Source: Desulfurobacterium pacificum
GTDB lineage: Bacteria; Aquificota; Aquificia; Desulfurobacteriales; Desulfurobacteriaceae
NCBI RefSeq assembly: GCF_900182835.1
Contig: NZ_FXUB01000006.1
Location: 20,536-84,535 of the forward strand
DNA: 64,000 nucleotides
Direction of reading: 5' to 3'
Under the pieces are notes generated by a model, which saw only the letters and a list, made by a program, of their open reading frames with translations, had not been told where the DNA came from and searched no databases. Both the position numbers and the translations under genes were made by a program. Numbering within the stretch: position 1 is the stretch's first letter; each line of letters opens with the position of its first letter. Shown here in pieces: positions 20,217-28,954 of this stretch.

Positions 20217-20762
20217 ATGGGAATAGTTAGCTTTAATGAATATCCGAGATACACTTATGAGGATTATAAGAACTGGGAAGGTAAGTGGGAACTTATAGAA
20301 GGAATTCCTTATGCGATGTCTCCTTCTCCCGGCTGGAAACATCAACTCGTAAGTAACAAAATAGCCTGGCAACTTGAGGAATTGCTGAAAAACTGCGAGG
20401 AGTGTAAAGCGCTTCTGCCTGTTGATTGGAAGATAAGCGAAGATACGGTGGTTCAGCCTGATAACCTTGTTGTGTGTTATGAGTTGGAAGATAAACCGTA
20501 TATAACGAAGACTCCTTCTCTCATTTTTGAAGTTCTTTCTGAATCTACGGCTCTTAAGGACAGGGAAGTTAAGTTCAGGCTTTACGAAAGGGAAGGAGTG
20601 AAATACTACGTTATCGTTGACCCAAAGGAAAGAATTGCAAAGGTTTATAAGCTGGAAAGTGGAAGGTACGTTAAGGTTTGTGACGCTACGAATGAAAAGG
20701 TTAAGTTTGACTTAGGCAAGTGCAGTTTTGAGTTTGATTTTTCTCTTGTTTTTAAATTTTAG
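20217..20762 (+). CDS. Uma2-family (DUF820) PD-(D/E)XK nuclease-like protein
   Basis: A 181-residue protein of the Uma2 family. It has the usual N-terminal YTYEDYKNWEGKWELIEGIPYAMSPSPGWKHQLVS, the core VQPDNLVV (catalytic aspartate), and PSLIFEVLSESTALKDREVKFRLYEREGVKYYVIVDP with the E-x-lysine of the restriction endonuclease fold. Family members are widespread, often in many copies, and mostly of unknown role. I chose the ATG at 20217 because GGAG lies eight bases before it; a TTG twelve bases upstream is the alternative. It stands alone behind its own promoter, and its stop shares TTAG with the stop of the convergent Toprim gene. Confidence 0.88.
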   Translation: MGIVSFNEYPRYTYEDYKNWEGKWELIEGIPYAMSPSPGWKHQLVSNKIAWQLEELLKNCEECKALLPVDWKISEDTVVQPDNLVVCYELEDKPYITKTPSLIFEVLSESTALKDREVKFRLYEREGVKYYVIVDPKERIAKVYKLESGRYVKVCDATNEKVKFDLGKCSFEFDFSLVFKF

Positions 20763-21115
20763 GTTTGCAGTATCCAGCGGTCTAACTCTTCTATGTATTT
20801 TATTCCAGTTTCCTTCAGCCTTTCTCTAAAATAGGTATCGGTTTTGAGACCGTAGGTGGGGAGGATTTTTTGTAGTTTCTGGAAAATCCTCTCTCCATGC
20901 TCATCAAAATCCATCAGTAGCACCACGCCCTTTTTGCTTTCCGAGAGTTTTTCTGCAATTGTATGATAATTCTGTCCTTTCATCTCAACAACGTTTTCTA
21001 TGCCCAATTTTTTGAGGGCTTTAACGTCCCTTTTGCCTTCTACTAAAATAACCCAGTCTTCTCTTAAGTCAGAGAATTTCTTGAGTTCGTAAATTATGGC
21101 TTTTACCCTGTCCAT
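20759..21115 (-). CDS. small Toprim-domain protein
   Basis: A 118-residue protein consisting almost only of a Toprim fold. WVILVEGKRDVKALKKLG carries the conserved glutamate and GVVLLMDFDEHGERI carries the DxD-like acidic pair. Similar stand-alone Toprim proteins (RNase M5-like, or the archaeal UPF0292 group) are known; RNase M5 cleaves 5S rRNA precursors, but it is usually longer, with an additional C-terminal domain that is absent here. The function is therefore open. It lies 12 bases after the Gate-domain membrane protein gene and is likely the last gene of the minus-strand block that begins at 26.1 kb. Confidence 0.75.
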   Translation of the reverse strand: MDRVKAIIYELKKFSDLREDWVILVEGKRDVKALKKLGIENVVEMKGQNYHTIAEKLSESKKGVVLLMDFDEHGERIFQKLQKILPTYGLKTDTYFRERLKETGIKYIEELDRWILQT

Positions 21116-21127
21116 CTACGCTCCCTC

Positions 21128-22045
21128 TTACCACCTGATTAAAACTATTCCAGCGGTGAAGTTATAGATAATTGGCAGTCCGGCCTGAAGCAGTAGTAGA
21201 GCCGCTGTTATTCTTAAAGGATAAAGCCCCAAATAGTATGGTAGCAGGTAGTTCCACCAGCTGCGCAGGAGAGAGAACATTGCATTTCCTACTGCCATAG
21301 TTCCCAGTATGCGATTTATCGTTTCTCCTTTCTCTACCATTACTCTTATCAAACCGTAGGCTACCGGCGGGCTTATAGCAGCCGTTGTTATGTAGGTTAT
21401 CTCTATCGGTGTAAAGCCTATCCATCCTAAGAACGGCTTTAATTTCGTCGTTAACCAGTCCATAGCGCCGTTGTTAATCAAAAAGATTATGAACACAAAA
21501 AGGGGCGTAAACTTGAGAATAAAAAGGCCACTTTCTTTTAATCCTCTTATTGTTCCCTTCAAAATTTTGTTGAAAGAAAGGGTTATTTTTACGTTTTCTG
21601 GCTGATGGAACTGAATGTTAAGGTTTCTATATCTTATCCTTCCTATGATTGATACACATATTAAAACTACAAGGTCGAAGAAAAGCCTTAAAAGTGCATA
21701 ATAAACGGCTATTGAGCCTATTAAAGGTAGTAGAACTGGTAGGTAGTATCTGTAAAGGAACATCAGCCTCATTGGAAAATTTGAGGCTAAAATTGCCAGG
21801 TAAAGGTCAATTGGTTCTATTTCGCCTTTTTTGAGCAGTTCTGAAGCCGTCATGTGGGCAGCTCTTGGTGATACAAGGTAAATTACCGGAATGTTTGTGA
21901 GCTTTGGATGTATGCCAAAGCGTGAAAGCTTTAGCGTTTTAAGTCCTATCCAGTTTACAACGTTGCTTTCAACTAAGACTGCTGCAGTAACGTATCCGAA
22001 CGTAATTGCACTTATTATGATTAGGTAAAGTTCTTTAAAGTCCAT
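21128..22045 (-). CDS. nucleoside-recognition (Gate) domain membrane protein
   Basis: A 305-residue polytopic protein with about eight membrane segments. The segments GTIRGLKESGLFILKFTPLFVFIIFL and LGWIGFTPIEITYITTAAISPPVAYGLIRVMVEKGE resemble the Gate domain of nucleoside transporters and of the spore proteins SpmA/SpmB and FeoB. The duplication of the gate motif (N-terminal IHPKLTNIPVIYLVSPRAAHMTASELLKKGE) is visible. What it carries is not known. It overlaps the upstream unknown gene by 25 bases, so the two are probably coexpressed. Confidence 0.75.
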   Translation of the reverse strand: MDFKELYLIIISAITFGYVTAAVLVESNVVNWIGLKTLKLSRFGIHPKLTNIPVIYLVSPRAAHMTASELLKKGEIEPIDLYLAILASNFPMRLMFLYRYYLPVLLPLIGSIAVYYALLRLFFDLVVLICVSIIGRIRYRNLNIQFHQPENVKITLSFNKILKGTIRGLKESGLFILKFTPLFVFIIFLINNGAMDWLTTKLKPFLGWIGFTPIEITYITTAAISPPVAYGLIRVMVEKGETINRILGTMAVGNAMFSLLRSWWNYLLPYYLGLYPLRITAALLLLQAGLPIIYNFTAGIVLIRW

Positions 22046-22515
22046 CCTTCTAAACCTTCAAAAATCCACTCCACTCTTTCTTTCCACCTTTCTTCTGCCA
22101 AAATCGTTCTGCTTTTCCTTTCTGCAACTACCGTTAAGAATTCAACGCTTCCTCTTATTCCAAGCCATAAGTGCTTTACCTTTGACGGAAGTTTACTGCC
22201 TGTAAACTTTTCTGTTTCTACTACCAGAACCACGGTTGAACGGTAGTGGTCTGGCGGAATAGATAAAAAGGCACTACGATTTTCTATTAGAAAGTTCAGC
22301 TCATCTTTAAGCTCTTCGCTTGTTGTCTTTTCAAAGTTTTCAAAAAACAGGTGGAAGAAAGAGTTTATCTCGTAGTCTTTCAAAAAGAAAGTGGTGTGAA
22401 ATATAGACGACTCAAGTTTTATGTAAAGAGGATAGGTTTTTCCGCCTAAAGAGTAGCTTTCCGTTATCTCTGCCAAACCTTTTAGCTTTTCTGCTACTTT
22501 TCCTATTAAGTTCAC
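22021..22515 (-). CDS. conserved-context hypothetical protein, 164 residues
   Basis: I do not recognise this protein. It has no signal peptide, membrane helix or cysteine motif. The composition is mixed alpha/beta, with a central hydrophobic strand (RSTVVLVVETEKF) and a following WLGIRGSVEFLTVVAERKS that look like a beta sheet core. It begins with an ATG overlapping the ftsB stop by four bases and ends inside the Gate-domain gene, so it is embedded in an operon. Codon use is like its neighbours, which argues that it is a real gene. Its place after ftsB hints at an envelope or division role, but nothing in the sequence proves that. Confidence 0.7.
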   Translation of the reverse strand: MNLIGKVAEKLKGLAEITESYSLGGKTYPLYIKLESSIFHTTFFLKDYEINSFFHLFFENFEKTTSEELKDELNFLIENRSAFLSIPPDHYRSTVVLVVETEKFTGSKLPSKVKHLWLGIRGSVEFLTVVAERKSRTILAEERWKERVEWIFEGLEGWTLKNFT

Positions 22516-22781
22516 TTTACAAATAAAATTGTCTCCTCGCCTTTTTTGCCTTTTAAGAACATCTCTCTTGCCAGTTTGTGGTAGTAGTAATTTTTGTTCT
22601 TTTCAAGGCTTTCAATCTTTTCTCTTAATATCTCGTTTCTCTCTTCCCAGTAGTCTTTTTCTTTAAGCAGTTTGGCATAGGTCGCCTTTAGCGAAGCGTA
22701 GGTTATGAGAGAGTTTTCGCCAAAAAAGTAGCTAAAGATAAACCAGGGTATAAACACCAGCCAGAAAAGTATGAGCCACAA
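22512..22781 (-). CDS. ftsB: septum formation initiator FtsB/DivIC-like protein
   Basis: A short bitopic protein: a membrane helix (WLILFWLVFIPWFIFSYFF) followed by a heptad-rich coiled coil (YAKLLKEKDYWEERNEILREKIESLEKN) and then YYYHKLAREMFLKGKKGEETILFV. The closing A.e.l.l.r.GE.v..v pattern is typical of FtsB, the divisome linker that pairs with FtsL and FtsQ. The open frame extends to 22859, but that overlaps DUF507; a TTG at 22781, just after the DUF507 stop, gives 89 residues, the usual FtsB size. The start choice is inferred. It overlaps the next gene by four bases. Confidence 0.78.
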   Translation of the reverse strand: MWLILFWLVFIPWFIFSYFFGENSLITYASLKATYAKLLKEKDYWEERNEILREKIESLEKNKNYYYHKLAREMFLKGKKGEETILFVK

Positions 22782-22785
22782 AAAC

Positions 22786-23364
22786 CTACACTTCGGTTTC
22801 TGGTTCAACCAAGCCTCTCTCAATGAGTTCTTCGTTGTAGTATCTTCTGTAAAGAGCAAACCATTCCGGCGTTCCTTCGTATATCGGGCGGGAGTGGGAG
22901 GCGATTTTTTCTCTTACTTTCTGGTCTATTTCTTTTCTGAGTTTTGCTACCTCTTCAAAGGAGTGGACGATTGCGTTTCTAATTACGCCTCTTTCTTCTG
23001 TGTAGTCAAGTTCGTCGTCGGTGAGGATGAGGCGGAGGATTTTTCCTGCTAAGTAGTTTGATTTATCCCTTGAAAAGATGCTTCCTGTAACGGATATTCC
23101 TCTTTCCTTTGCTAACTTTTCCTTTATGAGCTTTCTTGCTTTGTGAAGTGAAACGCCCCTGTATGTTACCTCTTCTGCGTTTTCCTGTATTATTCTCTCT
23201 GCTTCTTCTTCAAGTTCCTTTTCGGCAATGTAGTCTTCGTATAGTAACTGATAGATTTTTTCTTTAAATCCTTCAGGGTCGTCTGCAATTACGTATTCTT
23301 TACTTAAAAGGTCGTCTGCAATTTTGTCTGCTAACAGCTTTAGGAATCTATTCTTCTTCGCCAT
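22786..23364 (-). CDS. DUF507 family protein
   Basis: A 192-residue soluble, charged, mainly helical protein. It matches the DUF507 pattern: two halves, each with a polar helix pair and ending in an LxxLI element (ADDLLSKEYVIADDPEGFKEKI, then AGKILRLILTDDELDYTEERGVIRNAIVHSFEEV). The closing section EGTPEWFALYRRYYNEELIERGLV is also conserved in the family. DUF507 is found mostly in Aquificota and Deltaproteobacteria-like lineages, and its function is unknown. The start overlaps the TPR gene by 17 bases, and ftsB follows at once. Confidence 0.82.
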   Translation of the reverse strand: MAKKNRFLKLLADKIADDLLSKEYVIADDPEGFKEKIYQLLYEDYIAEKELEEEAERIIQENAEEVTYRGVSLHKARKLIKEKLAKERGISVTGSIFSRDKSNYLAGKILRLILTDDELDYTEERGVIRNAIVHSFEEVAKLRKEIDQKVREKIASHSRPIYEGTPEWFALYRRYYNEELIERGLVEPETEV

Positions 23365-26101
23365 TGTTCCTCCCTTTCAATCTTTGCAGGAGAGATTTTA
23401 CCTTTTCTCTGGCTATTTCGCCCTCTTCCGTTCCTTTTTTCATCTTGGCAGCTTTTTCGTATAGTTTTAAAGCCTGACTTAACTTGCCCTGCTGCTCAAG
23501 GATTTGAGCTGCCCTGTAAGTGGCTGTTGAGCTCCAGGGTTCAACGTTCGGGTAGTCGTAGCTTATCTTCAGGTAGTTTATCAGCGCATCTTCAAGGTCG
23601 CCTTTTTGAGCTAAAATTGATGCCTGCCAGAAAAGGCTTTCTACTTTCTCTTCTTTCGTTTTTGCCTTTTTAACTGCTTCGTTAATCAGCTTTTCTGCCA
23701 AATCCAGCCTGTTCTGGTTTTCTGTAAATATCGCAAGGCGGACCAGGTCGTTGTAGTCAACGTTTTTCAGTTTATTTTCAGTTATTAGCTTTTCAATCAG
23801 GTTGAGGGCTTTATCTTTGTCTCCGGCTAACTTGTAGTAGTTGGCTAACTTTGCTATGAACGAATCTCTTTCTTTTGCCGGGACGTTGTTGACGTTTTCT
23901 ATCTGTTTTGCAGCGTTAAAGGCGTCCAGTAGCCTGTTCTCTTTTGAGTATATCTTGAATCGGTAGAAGTTTTTCAGGTCTCTGTCTTTCTGGGTGTTTT
24001 CAGGCAGCAGTGATAGGTCTTTTAGAGCTTTTTTGTAATTCTTTTCTTTAAGGTCTATCTCTACCATTCTTTTAACTATACTTCTTCTAACTGGCGGTAG
24101 AGTTGTTCTTTCAAGGGCTAACTTTAAAAGCCCGTAGGCTTTCCCGTATTCTCCGGCTTCAATCAGGTCGTCTGCCTTTGATATCAGGGTATCAACCGAT
24201 GTTATGCCGTTTTCCGGGTTGTAAACGATGAACTTCGGGTCGTTTAAGAGGACTGTGGCGTAGTTGTTTGAAGTGAATGCCAGGTAGTTAAGAAGTTTTT
24301 TGGCATAGGTGGAAGTTTCTTCATCTGTTGCCCTTGAGTAAACGTCGCTGGCAAAGGATAGGGCTTTCTGTGGGTTTTTGTTCTCGTAGTAAAGAGTTAA
24401 AAAGGTTTCTGCTGCTATTCTTTCTCTTTCTGGTAGCTCTGCGTAGAGCTGCTCAACTTTTGAGGCATTTTTAGAAGTTATTGCAGCCATTAGTTTTGTT
24501 AGCGGCGTGTGGAAGGGTAGGTTTCCAAGCTCTCCAGTTCTGTGAAGTTTTTTAAGTGTGAAGATGAGCCTTCCTTCGTTTACTTCAGGGTAAACGCTGT
24601 TTGTTTTTACGAGGTATTTTAAGACGCGGGCTGTGCCTTTGAGGTTGTTTGCGTGGAACAGGCAGAAGGCTTCAAAAGTTCTGTCTTCGCCGGTTTTGTT
24701 TCTGGAAGTAAGGAACGCTTTAGCTGCTTCTTTGAACTTGCCCATGTTCATCAGGGCGATGCCTTCAAGGTTTTTGAGAGTGGAAGGGGGATTTTGTAGT
24801 TGATTTTCAGCGTATTTGAGCAGTTTTAGAGCTAAAAGGTCGTTTCCGGAATAGAGGTATATTTTGGCTGCTGGAATGAGAGATTCTTTGTAGTAAGGCG
24901 TGTTCTGATAGCTGTTCATAAGCTGGTTGTAAACTACCGTTCCTACGTTTGTGTTGAGGCTTCCCAACTTGCCCAGTATGAATAGGGTGCGGGGGGTGAG
25001 GATTTTGCTTGAAGGATTCTGTATCGCCTTTTCTAAAACTTTTAGCGCTTTGCCGTAAAATCCCCTCTCGTAATATATGTATCCTAAATTGTTCAGGTCA
25101 CCCGTCTGGTTGTCTGGAATTTGAGTGGAAAAGGAAAAAATTAGACTTTTCAGGTAGAGGTCTGGGTAGAATTTTTTGAGGTTTTGAAAATCAAACTTTG
25201 AAGAGTAAAAGTCCAGTAGTGTTTTTAATTTTTCCGGCATTTGAGGTTTAGAAACGCTTATGCCTAAAACGGACGGTATTTCTTTCCCTTTCCCTAACTT
25301 GAATAGACACCAGGCTTTCAGGTATTTTTCCGGTTCTGTCTGGGGATTTTTGAGCAGTTTCAGCGCTTCGTTGCATTTCCCGTTCAGGTAAAGCACCCTT
25401 GCCAGTTCTAATCTTGATTGAGGGTTGGGATTTTTCTTATAGAGTTTCTGGGCTTCTATCAAAGCGTCTGCGAACTGCTTTTTCCTTTCAAGGTATTTGA
25501 CGTATTGAAGCTCTTCTTCTGGTGAAGAGAACCACCTTCCAAAGTTATCAAAGATAAAGTCTATGAGCTGGTAATCGTTTTTTTCCGTTGCTATTTTAAG
25601 AGCTTTTGACAGGAATCCGCTTTCTTTTGCAGCGCCTTTAAGGTCTAAATCTTTTGCTGCTACCGATAATATGTAGATTAACTGCTGAGGCGTGAAGTTA
25701 AAGTTTTTTAGCGTCTGGAAAAACCTTATCTTTTCAGATATGGGAAGCGTCGTTATTTCTTGAGGGAAGGCGTTCTCTATCGTTTCGCCGTTTTTTAGCG
25801 CATCTATCAGTTCTAACGCTAAGAGTTCGCCTCTGTTATAGTCCGGCAGGTTTTCTTCCCAGTAGTTGATTAGCTTTTCAAGGTCTTTAAGGTCGTTGCT
25901 TTTCAGAAACGATAGATACATAAACTTGTAGATTTTTTTAAACTCGTCTGGAGTTAAAGAGTTAAAGTTTTCGCTAAACGTTTTTGCGGCTAACCTGTAT
26001 AAACCGTCCTGGTAGAGCTTGACGCCTAAGTTTATATCGCCTGCTAATGCTGTTGTGGTTAGCATAAGGCTGCCGGTAATTATTGCCATTGTTCTTTTCA
26101 T
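23348..26101 (-). CDS. large periplasmic TPR-repeat protein
   Basis: A 917-residue exported protein. A signal peptide (MKRTMAIITGSLMLTTTALAG) is followed by tetratricopeptide repeats over nearly the entire length, e.g. LGYIYYERGFYGKALKVLEKAIQNP, YGLLKLALERT, and a closing TYRAAQILEQQGKLSQALKLYEKAAKMKKG that resembles the BamD/CpoB type of repeat. Such proteins scaffold envelope assembly or peptidoglycan and division functions. Its downstream neighbours DUF507 and ftsB overlap or abut. A weak promoter (TTGTTT, 16 bases, TATTAA) lies between its start and uvrB. Confidence 0.82.
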   Translation of the reverse strand: MKRTMAIITGSLMLTTTALAGDINLGVKLYQDGLYRLAAKTFSENFNSLTPDEFKKIYKFMYLSFLKSNDLKDLEKLINYWEENLPDYNRGELLALELIDALKNGETIENAFPQEITTLPISEKIRFFQTLKNFNFTPQQLIYILSVAAKDLDLKGAAKESGFLSKALKIATEKNDYQLIDFIFDNFGRWFSSPEEELQYVKYLERKKQFADALIEAQKLYKKNPNPQSRLELARVLYLNGKCNEALKLLKNPQTEPEKYLKAWCLFKLGKGKEIPSVLGISVSKPQMPEKLKTLLDFYSSKFDFQNLKKFYPDLYLKSLIFSFSTQIPDNQTGDLNNLGYIYYERGFYGKALKVLEKAIQNPSSKILTPRTLFILGKLGSLNTNVGTVVYNQLMNSYQNTPYYKESLIPAAKIYLYSGNDLLALKLLKYAENQLQNPPSTLKNLEGIALMNMGKFKEAAKAFLTSRNKTGEDRTFEAFCLFHANNLKGTARVLKYLVKTNSVYPEVNEGRLIFTLKKLHRTGELGNLPFHTPLTKLMAAITSKNASKVEQLYAELPERERIAAETFLTLYYENKNPQKALSFASDVYSRATDEETSTYAKKLLNYLAFTSNNYATVLLNDPKFIVYNPENGITSVDTLISKADDLIEAGEYGKAYGLLKLALERTTLPPVRRSIVKRMVEIDLKEKNYKKALKDLSLLPENTQKDRDLKNFYRFKIYSKENRLLDAFNAAKQIENVNNVPAKERDSFIAKLANYYKLAGDKDKALNLIEKLITENKLKNVDYNDLVRLAIFTENQNRLDLAEKLINEAVKKAKTKEEKVESLFWQASILAQKGDLEDALINYLKISYDYPNVEPWSSTATYRAAQILEQQGKLSQALKLYEKAAKMKKGTEEGEIAREKVKSLLQRLKGRNNGEEE

Positions 26102-26196
26102 TTTATTCCTCTGCTGCAGTTAATAGGGCAATGAGTATTGTAAACAAAAATTCTTCGGCGTGCAGAATCGCGGTTCAAGAATAAATTTTAGTTACT

Positions 26197-28188
26197 ATGA
26201 GAAAGTTTAAAGTTGTTTCACCGTTTCAGCCTAAAGGCGACCAGCCTAAAGCTATAAGGGAGCTATCGGAAGGTATAAGGAAAGGTCTTAAGTATCAGAC
26301 TCTTTTAGGCATAACGGGAAGTGGAAAGACCTTTACGATAGCAAAAGTTATAGAAGAAGTTCAAAAGCCTACGCTTGTTATTTCTCACAACAAGGTTTTA
26401 GCTGCCCAACTTTACCACGAGTTAAAAACTTTCTTTCCGAATAATGCCGTTGAATACTTTATCAGCTATTACGATTACTACCAGCCGGAAGCCTACATTC
26501 CCAGCAGAGACCTTTACATAGAGAAGGATTGTTCCATTAACCCGGTAATTGACCGTATGCGCCACTCAGCTACCGTTTCACTGCTTACGAGGAGGGACGT
26601 TATAGTCGTTTCTTCCGTTTCCTGCATTTATGGTTTGGGTTCACCTGACTTTTACAAAAATCTCTCTTTAAGGTTTGAAGTTGGTGAAGAAATAGAGAGA
26701 GATGAAGTTATACGGAAGCTTGTCACTTTGGGGTATGAAAGGAGCGAATACGACTTGAGGCCGGGGATTTTTAAGGTAAGGGGAGACGTGATAGATATCT
26801 TTCCTGCCGACGTTGAAGACCACTTTATAAGGGTGGAGCTTTTCGGAGATGAGGTTGATTCTATCGTTATGCTTGATTACTTCAACAGGAGCGTTTTGAG
26901 GGAGTTTGATTCTTATACCGTTTACCCGGCTTCTCACTACGCTACGCCTTATTCAAGGATTGTTGAAGCGGTAAAGTCTATTGAGAGGGAGCTTGAGGAG
27001 AGGGTGGATTTTTTCCTGAAGGAAGGAAAAGAATTGGAGGCAAAAAGGATAGAGCAGAGAACCCGCTACGATATGGAGCTTTTGTTAGAAATAGGGCACT
27101 GCAAAGGGATAGAAAACTATTCGCGCCATTTAGATGGAAGGAAACCGGGAGAGCCGCCTTTTACTCTGCTTGATTACTTTCCCGATGACTTTTTGGTGAT
27201 TATTGATGAATCTCACGTTACCATTCCGCAGATAAAGGCAATGTGGAGGGGGGATAGAGCAAGGAAGTTTAACTTGGTAGAGCATGGATTTAGGCTTCCT
27301 TCCGCCTACGATAACAGACCTTTAAACTTTGAAGAGTTTTTAAAAAGAGTTCCTCAGGCTATTTTCGTTTCTGCCACACCCGGAGATTTTGAACTTTCCA
27401 TTTCAGAGAAAGTGGTAGAGCAGATTATCAGACCTACCGGACTTCTTGACCCAGTTGTTGAAGTAAAACCAACAGAAGGGCAGATTGACCATCTGCTTTC
27501 TGAAATCAGAGAAAGGGTTAGAAGGAATGAGCGAGTTTTGGTAACGACGTTAACGAAGAGAAGTGCTGAAGAACTTACAGAATACCTTCTTGAGAAAGGT
27601 GTTAAGGCTAAGTACATGCATTCTGAGATAGATTCTGTTGAGAGAGTTGAAATCATCAGAGGACTCAGAAGCGGTGAGTTTGACGTTTTAGTTGGCGTTA
27701 ACCTCTTGAGAGAAGGGCTTGACCTTCCGGAAGTTTCTCTCGTAGCAATATTAGATGCTGATAAGGAAGGGTTTTTAAGGTCAACGACCTCTCTTATTCA
27801 AACGATAGGTAGGGCTGCGAGGAACGTTAACGGTAAAGTGATTCTATATGCAGATAGAATAACACCTTCCATGAAGAAGGCGATAGAGGAAACGGAAAGG
27901 AGAAGGAAAATTCAGGAGGAATACAACAAAAAGCACGGCATTGTTCCTCAAACGGTGAAAAGAAGTATAGAGGCTTCCATTTTGGAAGATGCGGGTGTTA
28001 TGCCTTTTTATAAGATAAAAGTTAGTAAAGAAGAACCTTTGCCTAAAACAGAGGAGGAAGTTTTAGAAAGAATAGCTCGGCTTGAAAAAGAGATGAAAGA
28101 AGCTGCAAAGAACTGGGAATTTGAAAAGGCAGCAGAACTAAGAGATAAGATAAAAGAGTTAAGAAAACTTTTAGTCCCTGCTGATTAA
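26197..28188 (+). CDS. uvrB: excinuclease ABC subunit B
   Basis: This 663-residue helicase-like protein loads with UvrA at damaged DNA and hands it to UvrC. It has Walker A ([14 protein letters not shown]), the beta-hairpin region ([25 protein letters not shown]), DESH-type Walker B ([12 protein letters not shown]), helicase motifs V and VI ([27 protein letters not shown]), and a C-terminal UVR domain that binds UvrC ([17 protein letters not shown]). Length is normal. No clear ribosome site precedes the ATG. The stop shares TTAA with the convergent response-regulator gene. Confidence 0.98.
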   Translation: MRKFKVVSPFQPKGDQPKAIRELSEGIRKGLKYQTLLGITGSGKTFTIAKVIEEVQKPTLVISHNKVLAAQLYHELKTFFPNNAVEYFISYYDYYQPEAYIPSRDLYIEKDCSINPVIDRMRHSATVSLLTRRDVIVVSSVSCIYGLGSPDFYKNLSLRFEVGEEIERDEVIRKLVTLGYERSEYDLRPGIFKVRGDVIDIFPADVEDHFIRVELFGDEVDSIVMLDYFNRSVLREFDSYTVYPASHYATPYSRIVEAVKSIERELEERVDFFLKEGKELEAKRIEQRTRYDMELLLEIGHCKGIENYSRHLDGRKPGEPPFTLLDYFPDDFLVIIDESHVTIPQIKAMWRGDRARKFNLVEHGFRLPSAYDNRPLNFEEFLKRVPQAIFVSATPGDFELSISEKVVEQIIRPTGLLDPVVEVKPTEGQIDHLLSEIRERVRRNERVLVTTLTKRSAEELTEYLLEKGVKAKYMHSEIDSVERVEIIRGLRSGEFDVLVGVNLLREGLDLPEVSLVAILDADKEGFLRSTTSLIQTIGRAARNVNGKVILYADRITPSMKKAIEETERRRKIQEEYNKKHGIVPQTVKRSIEASILEDAGVMPFYKIKVSKEEPLPKTEEEVLERIARLEKEMKEAAKNWEFEKAAELRDKIKELRKLLVPAD

Positions 28189-28835
28189 ACGTTTCTCGTT
28201 AAAATGTATCCAACGTTAGTTAGCGTTTTAATATGTTTTCCTTTTGACCCCAATTTTTTTCTTAACCTGTGAATGTAAACGTCTAAAGTTCTTGCACTTT
28301 TTCTTGTTCCCCAGATACGGTTAAGCAGGAAATCTTTGGGTAATACCTCTTCCTGATATTTTATTAGAAGTTCAAGGATTTCAAGTTCTATTTTTGTTAA
28401 ATCAATACTCTTTCCGTCTATTATAATTCTGCCTTCTTTCTTTTTGAGCGTTATTCCTTCAAACTCTAAGATATTGTTTATTTTATCTTTGTATCTTCGC
28501 AGTATTGCCATTGTCCTTGCTAAGAGTTCTTTTGTACTGAAAGGTTTAATGATTACATCGTCAGCACCTATTTCAAACCAGCGAATTTTGAAATCTGTTT
28601 CGGGGATGGAGCAGAGGACTATTACTGGAAGCCCTTTTTTCTCTTTGACTTCCTTGCAAATATCGTATCCTTTAGCCCCTAATAGAGCTACATCTAAAAT
28701 GAGAATAGAGTAATTGTTCCTGTTGATTATTTCTTCCCTGCTGGAAATTACCTCTACGCCTAAGCCGTAATCTGTGAATACGTTTTTTATCTCTTTGGCT
28801 AACGATTTGTCGTCTTCTACTACTAACGCCCTCAT
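28185..28835 (-). CDS. OmpR/PhoB-family response regulator (orphan)
   Basis: A 216-residue two-domain regulator. The receiver has the acidic pair EDD at residues 7-9, phospho-acceptor Asp48 in LILDVALLG, and the lysine in IIKPFS; the winged-helix output domain shows [16 protein letters not shown] and [30 protein letters not shown]. No histidine kinase gene adjoins it. The gene faces away from the porin/SatP/acs cluster across a 119-base gap that holds phased TTTAAC repeats, so autoregulation and control of that cluster are likely but inferred. It ends on the TTAA that also ends uvrB. Confidence 0.93.
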   Translation of the reverse strand: MRALVVEDDKSLAKEIKNVFTDYGLGVEVISSREEIINRNNYSILILDVALLGAKGYDICKEVKEKKGLPVIVLCSIPETDFKIRWFEIGADDVIIKPFSTKELLARTMAILRRYKDKINNILEFEGITLKKKEGRIIIDGKSIDLTKIELEILELLIKYQEEVLPKDFLLNRIWGTRKSARTLDVYIHRLRKKLGSKGKHIKTLTNVGYILTRNV

Positions 28836-28846
28836 TTTTACATCCG

Positions 28847-28874
28847 TTTAACGTGATTTTAACATCTATTTAAT
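28847..28874. promoter_or_regulatory. three phased direct repeats, likely response-regulator operator
   Basis: TTTAAC at 28847, TTTAAC at 28858 and TTTAAT at 28869 are exactly 11 bases apart. Tandem half-sites at one helical turn are the standard binding mode of OmpR/PhoB-type dimers. The repeats sit 12 bases above the regulator's own start and about 80 bases above the porin start. The match is from reading alone; no binding data exist here. Confidence 0.6.
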
Positions 28875-28954
28875 AGATATTTCAAATTAGCTTGTATAAG
28901 GAAATTTTAAAATTTTGTTAAAATATTGACAACAAAATGTAACAGGAGGTGTGT

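Noticed and set aside
22782..22859. Longer FtsB start at 22859
   Set aside because: It would overlap DUF507 by 74 bases and add a polar stretch unlike FtsB; the TTG at 22781 gives normal size.
28926..28931. Perfect TTGACA upstream of the porin gene
   Set aside because: A -10 at the right distance would fall on the start codon, so it cannot be the -35 of the porin transcript.
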